A stretch of DNA of 12,577 nt from JAGDXO01 sp964541025. Its GTDB lineage: Archaea; Thermoplasmatota; Thermoplasmata; Thermoplasmatales; GCA-001856825. Below the pieces are notes generated by a model. That model saw only the letters and a list, made by a program, of their open reading frames with translations. It was not told the DNA's origin and made no database searches. This document shows, piece after piece, positions 1-4,971 of the stretch. Every line of letters begins with the position of its first letter. Within the stretch, counting starts at the first letter, position 1. The position numbers and the translations under genes were made by a program. The DNA is taken from positions 1 through 12,577 of the forward strand of contig CAZIOW010000031.1 in assembly GCA_964541025.1 (NCBI GenBank). The letters run 5' to 3'.

Positions 1-341
1 ATTCTATCAATTTGAAAATTTCGTTCAATATAAAGCTAAGATGAACGGCATAGCCGTAACCTATGTTGAGCCTAAAAACACATCGAAAGAGTGTTCCAGG
101 TGTGGAAGCATAGGTATTAGGGAAGGTAAATCATTCAAGTGCCCCGTTTGCGGACACGTTGACCATGCTGACGTCAACGTTTCGTTCAATACAGCGTTGC
201 GTCCTCCTTTAATGGAAAGCATAGGTCAATTGCATACAGACAGGGATGTATGCAAAGGGAGCACTGATACCCCTAAAGAGGCCACTCTGGGAACGACGGA
301 GACCTTAGAACATCCGAAGCTTTAGCGAGGAGAGTATGTCA
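1..341 (+). mobile_element. Right-hand part of an IS200/IS605-type (IS605/IS1341) element
   Basis: The left edge of the window lies inside an insertion sequence of the TnpB-carrying IS200/IS605 superfamily. The 3' part of tnpB is visible. Just after its stop comes GAGGAGAGTATGTCA (327-341), which resembles the G-rich, ATGTCA-like right-end sequences I associate with archaeal tnpB elements, so I place the right boundary near 341 by inference. The last coding stretch contains a small hairpin (AGAG 277-280, loop GCCA, CTCT 285-288, flanked by CCC and GGG). No tnpA is in view. The exact boundary and target site are not certain. Confidence 0.55.
2..325 (+). CDS. tnpB: TnpB (IS605 OrfB) RNA-guided nuclease, C-terminal part, 5' end off the window
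   Basis: The frame is open from base 2, so this is the 3' end of a larger gene and not a small gene starting at the ATG at 41. The segment YKAK-MNGIAVTYVEP-NTSKECSRCG is the usual TnpB lead-in to its zinc ribbon. Counting from the ATG at 41, zinc ligands are C18, C21, C34 and C37 (CSRCG and CPVCG). They are followed by the RuvC-III segment HADVNVSFN, whose Asp (residue 44, codon 170-172) matches the third catalytic Asp. TnpB is an RNA-guided DNA endonuclease that uses an omega-RNA made from the transposon 3' end. The C-terminus after the RuvC motif is a low-conservation tail, as is usual where the coding end doubles as omega-RNA. The visible part shows no frameshift, but whether the full gene is intact cannot be seen. 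Confidence 0.9.
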   Translation, partial: FYQFENFVQYKAKMNGIAVTYVEPKNTSKECSRCGSIGIREGKSFKCPVCGHVDHADVNVSFNTALRPPLMESIGQLHTDRDVCKGSTDTPKEATLGTTETLEHPKL

Positions 342-378
342 GAAAGTTCCATCCGTTGAAGATTCATTTCTAATTCCT

Positions 379-1179
379 TTATCTTTCTGCGAAACCTGTT
401 GCCATGTCCCTGTTTGCGAGCACAATCCTGTGATCTCCATTAAATCCTACTGCACCCAAGGGATAGGTGGAATCAGCTGCTATTTCTTTCCAAGTTCTGT
501 CCAAATCATCCCTGTTGCAGTATAGAGTATGGGCAAGCATTTTTCTTATTATCTCTTCCCCAGTGCCAGTCGCCGCGAGTCCAAAATCCTTTACCACAAT
601 GATACCTGCTCCTGGGATTGGGGTATCCCCCACTCTGCCTCTCAGCATGGGAACTGACCCCCCCGTTGAAAGCGCAGCTGCTACTGTTCCATCAAAATTA
701 GCAACAGCACCTACCGTATCGATTATTTCCATTCCGGGTATCAAAAATTTTGGATTCTTTAATGCTTCCTTTCTTGCTTCCTTAAGACGCATTAATGATC
801 TTTCAGTTGTGGGGTCGTAATCAGGATGCCCCATTGCCCTTGCAAATTTTGTAGCTCCGTCTCCGGAAAGAATAACATGGGGGCTTTTTTCCATTACTTC
901 CCTTGCCACCTGGACAGGGTTCCTGACTCTTTCAATATTTATGACGGAACCAAAGTTGCCGTCCACCATCACAGATGCATCCATCTGTATGCTCCCATCG
1001 AGCCTCATTACAGAACCAGTTCCGGCATTGAAATTAATATCGTCCTCCATATATTTCACAGCGGCCACGACTGCATCAAGAGGTGTCGAATAATTGAGTG
1101 CCATGGATGCGTATTTATTCAAAATTTCATTGAAAACAGGACTGCTACCAACTCCTCCGTGCAAAATTATTTTTCTCAT
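379..1179 (-). CDS. Isoaspartyl peptidase / L-asparaginase (Ntn-hydrolase, plant-type asparaginase family)
   Basis: This 266-residue protein belongs to the asparaginase 2 / isoaspartyl aminopeptidase family (peptidase family T2), which hydrolyses isoaspartyl dipeptides and asparagine. Members are made as a precursor that cleaves itself before a threonine. Here that residue is Thr155 in IIDTVGAVA, giving an alpha part of about 154 residues and a beta part of about 112. Other family motifs are the N-terminal LHGG (7-9), FNAGTGSV (50-57), STGG (171-174), GRVGDTPIPGAG (181-192) and TGTGE (204-208). It is somewhat shorter than the roughly 300 residues I expect for bacterial and eukaryotic members. 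The ATG at 1179 lies about 26 bases from the centre of a palindromic TATA element shared with pyrB. A GGGAG lies two bases before the ATG but would fall outside a leaderless transcript. It is a single gene on its strand. A role in repair or turnover of damaged proteins is inferred from the family. Confidence 0.9.
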   Translation of the reverse strand: MRKIILHGGVGSSPVFNEILNKYASMALNYSTPLDAVVAAVKYMEDDINFNAGTGSVMRLDGSIQMDASVMVDGNFGSVINIERVRNPVQVAREVMEKSPHVILSGDGATKFARAMGHPDYDPTTERSLMRLKEARKEALKNPKFLIPGMEIIDTVGAVANFDGTVAAALSTGGSVPMLRGRVGDTPIPGAGIIVVKDFGLAATGTGEEIIRKMLAHTLYCNRDDLDRTWKEIAADSTYPLGAVGFNGDHRIVLANRDMATGFAER

Positions 1180-1199
1180 ATCTCCCTAATGCATCAAGG

Positions 1200-1211
1200 A
1201 TAAATATTTAT
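1200..1211. promoter_or_regulatory. Palindromic TATA element, probably bidirectional
   Basis: ATAAATATTTAT is a perfect 12-bp palindrome in the 54-base gap between the peptidase gene and pyrB. Its centre is about 28 bases from the pyrB ATG and about 26 bases from the peptidase ATG, the TATA-to-start distance expected for leaderless archaeal transcripts in both directions. No other equally good TATA-like sequence is present in the gap. Confidence 0.6.
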
Positions 1212-1233
1212 TACGCGCATTGTTCAATAATAG

Positions 1234-2154
1234 ATGTGGCTTAACAGAGATATTGTTTCGATAAGTGACCTCAATAAGGAGGAGATTTTACAGGTGATAG
1301 AGAAGGCAAATTCCTTTTTGCCTTATGCGAAAACAGGGCATCCTAACACTCCATTAAGGGGGAAAATTGTAGCTACTCTTTTCTATGAACCTAGTACCAG
1401 GACAAGGCTTAGCTTTGAAGCTGCTGCTAAGAGGATGGGCGCGGAAATTCTTGGCTTTGGTTCTATTGAAAGCACCTCGGTTGTAAAGGGAGAAACGCTT
1501 ATGGATACCATAAGAATAATAGATGGATATTCAGATGCAATAGTCATAAGGCACCCGTCAGAGGGTGCTGCAAGGTTAGCCTCAGAATATTCTGAAGTAC
1601 CTATCATAAATGCCGGCGATGGAGCAGGCCAACACCCGACGCAGACCCTTCTTGACATATTCACAATATGGAAGGAGCTTGGCAAGGTTGATGATATGAC
1701 GATTGGATTCGTAGGTGACTTAAAATATGGGAGGACTGTTCATTCACTTTCAAAGGCACTATCAAACTTCAATGTAAACCTTCATTTCATATCGCCTGAC
1801 ACTCTTAAAATTCCTAAACATATCAGGAAAGAAATTGAGAAAAAAGTTCCTGTAAAGGAGCATTTCGATCTCGAGGATGTGATAGAAAAACTTGACGTAC
1901 TATATGTCACTAGAATCCAGAAAGAAAGATTCCCAGATCCTGAAGAGTATAAGAAGGTCGCTGGAAGTTACATATTAAAACCATCTACAGTTGCCAGGGG
2001 TAAGAAAAGTATGATAATAATGCACCCGCTTCCGAGGGTTGATGAGATTCCTGTTGAGATAGATAATCTTCCTCAGGCAAAATACTTCAAACAGGCTTCC
2101 TATGGAGTTCCTGTCAGGATGGCTCTGCTAGATCTTATTCTCAGGGGTGAGTAA
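1234..2154 (+). CDS. pyrB: Aspartate carbamoyltransferase catalytic subunit
   Basis: This enzyme joins carbamoyl phosphate and aspartate to give N-carbamoyl-aspartate, the committed step of pyrimidine synthesis. The 306-residue length is normal. The carbamoyl-phosphate loop FYEPSTRTRLSFE lies near residues 50-62. The GDGAGQHPTQTLLD segment, with its HPTQ motif, and the late HPLPRVDE loop that binds both substrates are all intact. The ATG at 1234 has no Shine-Dalgarno site but sits a correct distance from the palindromic TATA, which suggests a leaderless mRNA. It is the first gene of a pyrBI operon; its stop is separated by one base from the preferred pyrI start. Archaeal enzymes form a holoenzyme of catalytic trimers and PyrI dimers, so expression in one operon fits. 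Confidence 0.97.
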   Translation: MWLNRDIVSISDLNKEEILQVIEKANSFLPYAKTGHPNTPLRGKIVATLFYEPSTRTRLSFEAAAKRMGAEILGFGSIESTSVVKGETLMDTIRIIDGYSDAIVIRHPSEGAARLASEYSEVPIINAGDGAGQHPTQTLLDIFTIWKELGKVDDMTIGFVGDLKYGRTVHSLSKALSNFNVNLHFISPDTLKIPKHIRKEIEKKVPVKEHFDLEDVIEKLDVLYVTRIQKERFPDPEEYKKVAGSYILKPSTVARGKKSMIIMHPLPRVDEIPVEIDNLPQAKYFKQASYGVPVRMALLDLILRGE

Positions 2155-2155
2155 T

Positions 2156-2626
2156 TTGTCTGATGAAAAGTTGTTGAAAATAGAGAAAATTCAGAAGGGA
2201 ACGGTTATAGATCATATCCCCGTTGGAAGAGCTCTTAAGGTATTGAAAATTCTAAACATAGACGATGATATTGGACTTACTGTATCAATTGCAATGCACG
2301 TAAAAAGTAAAAAACTTGGTCTAAAGGATGTGATAAAAATAGAGGAGAGAATTCTTGATTCATCTGAATTGAACAAAATAGCCCTTGTTGCAGAGGGGGC
2401 AACCATTTCAATAGTTGAAGATTACAGTGTAATAAAGAAATTTTCAGTAAAAACACCAGATATTATTACAGGGATTCTCAGGTGCAGCAATCCCAAATGC
2501 ATTACAAACTCCGGGGAGCACGTGAAAAGTTCATTTCTCCTGGTTTCCAAGGATCCTTTAGTTCTGAAATGCCATTACTGCGAAAGAGAGATGGAAACAG
2601 AAGATATTATTGAAAATATACAGTAA
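2156..2626 (+). CDS. pyrI: Aspartate carbamoyltransferase regulatory subunit
   Basis: PyrI binds nucleotide effectors and links PyrB trimers through a zinc domain. The segment GTVIDHIPVGRAL is the conserved N-terminal allosteric-domain motif. The C-terminal zinc site is complete: CSNPKC (C-x4-C) and CHYC (C-x2-C). Two starts compete. GTG at 2147 overlaps pyrB by 8 bases but has only AGG directly against it. TTG at 2156 has GGGGTGA (2144-2150) with a 5-base spacer, a good archaeal ribosome binding site, and gives a 156-residue protein that begins MSDEKLLKIEKI, so I prefer it. The gene ends 4 bases from the converging riboflavin kinase gene, and the two share a terminator-like hairpin. Confidence 0.95.
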   Translation: MSDEKLLKIEKIQKGTVIDHIPVGRALKVLKILNIDDDIGLTVSIAMHVKSKKLGLKDVIKIEERILDSSELNKIALVAEGATISIVEDYSVIKKFSVKTPDIITGILRCSNPKCITNSGEHVKSSFLLVSKDPLVLKCHYCEREMETEDIIENIQ

Positions 2627-2648
2627 AAATCTATTTAAAAATTTTTAC
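2623..2648. terminator. Shared AT-rich hairpin between convergent genes
   Basis: GTAAAAAT (2623-2630) and ATTTTTAC (2641-2648) form a perfect 8-bp inverted repeat around a 10-base loop. The left arm contains the pyrI stop; the loop begins with the stop of the minus-strand riboflavin kinase gene. Both arms give a run of five T in one direction, and the plus strand continues T-rich. Archaeal termination depends mostly on T tracts, so this may end transcription from both sides. The stem is weak because it is nearly all A-T. Confidence 0.45.
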
Positions 2649-3284
2649 TTTTATTCTGTCGTTATCTCTTATTACCAATTTTTCCCTTAATTTTATCTTT
2701 GAGATTATTTCAAGAACTCCATTGTAGTGCGTCCTCTCAGGTATCACGATGCCGCAACTTTCTTCCCCCAATTCTGCCCTCAGCAATCTTATCCCGCCAA
2801 ATTTTCTCCCACCCTCTTCAAAGGGTTCTACGTGGAATCCGCTTATTGAAGGTATTATTAAAGTAAGAAATGAATAATCTTCATCTATTTTGACATTCAG
2901 GGTACCTGGGTATGGCCTAAATCCAAGATATTTCATTACACCTTCGACATACCTCTCTCTTGACATATAATATGAGCCTTCTCCCATTCCTGAGAAAACA
3001 GTTCCTTCCACTTCTATATACTCTCCTTTCTTAATTATGAATTCAAGTTCATTTTTTTCTCTTTTGAACTCGTTAAATGATTTTTCCGTGAGCAATATTT
3101 CCTCGCCATTTTTTATCCTCTTTCTCACAACATAGCCCTTCTCTTCGAGCATTATCAAATATCTTGAAACGGATTGCTGTGATAGTTGTGTTCTTTCTGC
3201 TATTTCTTTTGTGCTACTTTCTATTAGACCAGATTTACTTATAAACGCTAGCATTTTTAGAAAATCAAACAACACAGGATCCAC
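2631..3284 (-). CDS. ribK: CTP-dependent riboflavin kinase with N-terminal winged helix (RbkR type)
   Basis: The archaeal riboflavin kinase makes FMN from riboflavin using CTP. The kinase domain spans roughly residues 87-217 and carries GMGEGSYYMS (flavin/nucleotide loop), YPGTLNVKI and the late PERTHYNG segment typical of the MJ0056 family. Residues 1-80 form a winged helix (TQLSQQSVSRYLIMLEEKGYV is the recognition-helix region), so the gene matches the bifunctional RbkR design, in which the same protein makes FMN and represses riboflavin genes. The start is GTG at 3284, with GGGAGTGAG upstream at a 7-base spacer. It overlaps the PIN gene stop by one base, so it is translated as the third gene of the aIF2-beta operon. 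No obvious riboflavin synthesis genes are in the window, so its regulon cannot be read here. Confidence 0.92.
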   Translation of the reverse strand: MDPVLFDFLKMLAFISKSGLIESSTKEIAERTQLSQQSVSRYLIMLEEKGYVVRKRIKNGEEILLTEKSFNEFKREKNELEFIIKKGEYIEVEGTVFSGMGEGSYYMSRERYVEGVMKYLGFRPYPGTLNVKIDEDYSFLTLIIPSISGFHVEPFEEGGRKFGGIRLLRAELGEESCGIVIPERTHYNGVLEIISKIKLREKLVIRDNDRIKVKIFK

Positions 3285-3613
3285 TAAGTTCTCACTCCCT
3301 TGATACCGAATGACATTGTCTGTATCCCCTTTTTTGAAAGTCTTTCTTTGAGTTCGCTATCAGACGTAATCACTTTCGAATTTGTTTTCCTAGCAGCCTC
3401 TTCGACACCAGCATCTCCACCTGATACCACTTCTATTATTCTGTATCTTGACGCAATATGAAGTGCTGTCATCGCATCTCTATTATTTTTTGAAAGGCCA
3501 GTGAGCTCATTAATAACTGATGAAGGAACTGCAATTATCTCATCTACAAAATCCTCTATTCTCCTTTTATTTTGTACGGAATATATGATAGTGTTAGTAT
3601 CCAAAATTATCAA
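3284..3613 (-). CDS. PIN-domain ribonuclease-like protein (small, Fcf1/VapC-like)
   Basis: This 109-residue protein is a single PIN domain, a metal-dependent RNase fold. Candidate metal-binding acids are D5 (ILDTN), E36 (VINELT), D67 and D85 (ITSDSEL), the usual four-acid pattern. No antitoxin gene lies beside it. It sits between aIF2-beta and riboflavin kinase, so a role in rRNA or other stable-RNA processing (Fcf1/Utp24-like) fits better than a VapC toxin; this is inference. The start is TTG at 3613, two bases after the aIF2-beta stop, served by GGTGA (3621-3625) inside the aIF2-beta 3' end with a 7-base spacer. This supports translational coupling. Confidence 0.8.
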   Translation of the reverse strand: MIILDTNTIIYSVQNKRRIEDFVDEIIAVPSSVINELTGLSKNNRDAMTALHIASRYRIIEVVSGGDAGVEEAARKTNSKVITSDSELKERLSKKGIQTMSFGIKGVRT

Positions 3614-3615
3614 AA

Positions 3616-4227
3616 CTATTTCACCGGGATACCAAGCGCATAATTTTTCTTTATCCTGTCGATTTTTACCCTGACCTTTTCCCCTTTTTTAACTCCTGGT
3701 ATCATGATAGTTATATCGCCTTTTATGGCTATACCGTCACCATCCCTATTGATGTCAGTTACGGTTATCTCATAAATTTTCCCTTCCTCAATTTTCTCAT
3801 CGGAAAATTTGATCTCCTTGTGAGCATAAAGAGGTCTTTCTGCACCGCAAGCCTTGCATTTGACTACTTCATTCCTGTTCTGTCTTATCAATTCCGTGTC
3901 ATAATTACCACACTCATAACACTGGACATAAATCCTTAGGTATTCCTGAATTGCCTTGTGAATTGACTCTTCAGGAAGCTTACCCTTAAGAATCAGCCTG
4001 CCATCAGAAACTTCACCTGACAGGCCAAACTGCTTTAGCAGATACTTATAAACATGCTCCTGATCTCTGTTTATAGTATCAACTATCTCCCTGAAATTTT
4101 TAATTATGGTCAGCTTTCCCTCATATATCACATCAGGATTTGGAACCTGAAACCTCTTCTTTTCCTCCCTATTTTTGATTGATGATTTAGCTTTTTTCAG
4201 AAGATCTGAATAATCAAAGTTCTCCAT
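3616..4227 (-). CDS. eif2b: Translation initiation factor aIF2 subunit beta, with C-terminal TRAM domain
   Basis: aIF2-beta is part of the heterotrimer that brings initiator tRNA to the small ribosomal subunit. From the ATG at 4227 the protein has 203 residues. It has a short N-terminal helix (YSDLLKKAKSSI) that in homologues contacts aIF2-gamma, then a central alpha/beta domain (IIKNFREIVDTINRD, YKYLLKQFG). Next is a zinc ribbon with CYEC and CKAC, and last a TRAM domain over about 60 residues (EGKIYEITVTDINRDGDGIA), a putative RNA-binding fold. A longer reading frame upstream to 4356 adds 43 residues that match nothing in the family and run through the repeat array, so I reject it. A TATA-like TTTTTAA lies about 26 bases before this ATG, which suggests a leaderless mRNA. 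It is the first gene of a three-gene operon with the PIN protein and riboflavin kinase. Confidence 0.95.
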   Translation of the reverse strand: MENFDYSDLLKKAKSSIKNREEKKRFQVPNPDVIYEGKLTIIKNFREIVDTINRDQEHVYKYLLKQFGLSGEVSDGRLILKGKLPEESIHKAIQEYLRIYVQCYECGNYDTELIRQNRNEVVKCKACGAERPLYAHKEIKFSDEKIEEGKIYEITVTDINRDGDGIAIKGDITIMIPGVKKGEKVRVKIDRIKKNYALGIPVK

Positions 4228-4249
4228 ATTATATATATTAAAAAGTCCC

Positions 4250-4256
4250 TTAAAAA
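4250..4256 (-). promoter_or_regulatory. TATA box of the aIF2-beta operon
   Basis: On the minus strand TTTTTAA is centred at 4253, 26 bases before the aIF2-beta ATG, the spacing expected for a leaderless transcript. The TTGACA-like cluster begins only 20-35 bases further upstream, so factors bound there could affect this promoter. Confidence 0.45.
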
Positions 4257-4272
4257 CATTGAGTGTAAATGT

Positions 4273-4330
4273 TGTCATCCAGAACTTGACAATTGACATA
4301 CATAATTCGACATTTGACACCAAGTGACAT
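4273..4330. repeat. Phased TTGACA-type heptad array
   Basis: Five unspaced 7-bp units run from 4286 to 4320: TTGACAA, TTGACAT, ACATAAT (degenerate), TCGACAT, TTGACAC. A sixth copy, GTGACAT, lies at 4324-4330, and an inverted TGTCA lies at 4273-4277. The strict 7-bp phase is typical of sites bound side by side by ribbon-helix-helix dimers. An RHH gene starts at 4549, but the array is closer to the aIF2-beta promoter. Target and binder are inferred. Confidence 0.65.
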
Positions 4331-4340
4331 ACAATGTTAC
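4324..4340. repeat. Imperfect dyad next to the heptad array
   Basis: GTGACAT (4324-4330), spacer ACA, ATGTTAC (4334-4340): six of seven arm positions are complementary. The left arm is also the sixth heptad, so the direct array grades into inverted sites here. Confidence 0.5.
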
Positions 4341-4347
4341 CCCAATG

Positions 4348-4376
4348 GTTTGACACAATGCACCATTACGTCAAAC
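4348..4376. repeat. 29-bp interrupted palindrome with inverted heptad core
   Basis: The arms GTTTGAC (4348-4354) and GTCAAAC (4370-4376) are perfectly complementary. Inside them AATG (4357-4360) and CATT (4364-4367) also pair about the same centre, 4362, leaving only the two AC dinucleotides and a CAC core unmatched. The outer arms hold the TTGAC core of the array, here in inverted orientation. This looks like a protein-binding dyad and lacks a T tract for a terminator. Confidence 0.6.
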
Positions 4377-4548
4377 ATCTATTCCATAATTTTATTTGTT
4401 ATAATATCAATAAATATAGACTTTTACAATTAAAATAAATTTATTGCATGAATTATTATTTATGGAAACTAAAAATTTAAAAAATTAATTGAATAAAAAC
4501 ATTTAAATACCATTATCTTCATATGTATTTCCAGAGGAATGGTAGTAC
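4377..4548. other. AT-rich non-coding block upstream of the RHH gene
   Basis: No gene or RNA is apparent. From 4381 to 4500, 105 of 120 bases are A or T. A distant 8-bp inverted repeat (TTCCATAA 4382-4389, TTATGGAA 4460-4467) is present but may be chance at this composition. The block separates the heptads from the RHH promoter and may be bent or easily melted. Confidence 0.6.
4502..4509 (+). promoter_or_regulatory. TATA box of the RHH/FtsZ-like operon
   Basis: TTTAAATA is a good archaeal TATA match. A start of transcription about 25 bases on (near 4530) gives a leader of roughly 19 bases that contains AGAGG (4533-4537), an 11-base spacer from the ATG at 4549. Confidence 0.45.
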
Positions 4549-4971
4549 ATGGATAAAAGTGGTACAAGGAGGATTGCTCTTCGTCTAACTCCACAGGAGG
4601 ATGATGAGATAAATGATTTCCTGAGTACCACGCTAAAGTACAAAACAAAGTCGGAGTTTATTAGAGCGGCAATTTATGATTTCATCAAAAAGCCTGCACG
4701 GAAGGAAGAAGTACAAAGAACTGAACCACAGTACAATCTGTCCAGGGCTAGCTTAAAATTAATAGACCAGCTGGTTCTTAAAGGAATCGCTAAAGACAGG
4801 GATGATGCAATAGAGAAAATAATACAGGCAGCCAATTATGAAAAGGTACTAACACAATGGATAGTTAGACAGGAACGCGGATATTTCGATTCTTTCAACA
4901 CAATGGGCATGAACAACCTGTTTGATCCTCAAGAAGAGAAGAAAAAACATGAAGGTGAAGATGATGAATGA
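4549..4971 (+). CDS. Ribbon-helix-helix DNA-binding protein, probably with two RHH-like segments
   Basis: The N-terminus is a clear RHH (CopG/MetJ/Arc-type) domain: strand TRRIALRLTP (6-15), helix about 16-28, and helix KSEFIRAAIYDFI (34-46). Residues 62-95 look like a second, weaker copy: a short strand (YNLSRAS), then LKLIDQLVLKGI, then the RDDAIEKIIQAA helix with the usual arginine before a DAI helix. One chain may therefore form a pseudo-dimer. The tail after 122 is acidic and lysine-rich (about 19 residues). RHH proteins bind short tandem operators, and such an array lies upstream. The gene overlaps the FtsZ-like gene by 8 bases, so the two proteins are co-translated. The arrangement resembles haloarchaeal CdrS, an RHH regulator of ftsZ2, but homology to CdrS beyond the fold is not shown. 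Confidence 0.85.
   Translation: MDKSGTRRIALRLTPQEDDEINDFLSTTLKYKTKSEFIRAAIYDFIKKPARKEEVQRTEPQYNLSRASLKLIDQLVLKGIAKDRDDAIEKIIQAANYEKVLTQWIVRQERGYFDSFNTMGMNNLFDPQEEKKKHEGEDDE

Noticed and set aside
467..1203. Two plus-strand open frames opposite the asparaginase-like gene
   Set aside because: They are antisense shadows of a gene with complete catalytic motifs and have no recognisable domains.
3284..3613. VapC toxin of a toxin-antitoxin pair
   Set aside because: No small antitoxin gene lies next to it, and it is locked in a housekeeping operon by overlapping signals.
4228..4356. 43-residue N-terminal extension of aIF2-beta
   Set aside because: It does not resemble the family, it runs through the repeat array, and a TATA box sits 26 bases before the internal ATG at 4227.
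4286..4376. CRISPR array
   Set aside because: Units are 7 bp and unspaced; there are no long repeats, unique spacers or cas genes.
4273..4548. Replication origin (repeats beside an AT-rich block)
   Set aside because: There is no ORB-like element and no cdc6/orc1 gene in the window; an RHH operator explains the repeats more simply, though the idea is not excluded.
4922..4963. Earlier start (TTG 4922) for the FtsZ-like gene
   Set aside because: It has no ribosome binding site and adds a lysine-rich tail from out-of-frame RHH sequence; GGTGA serves the ATG at 4964.
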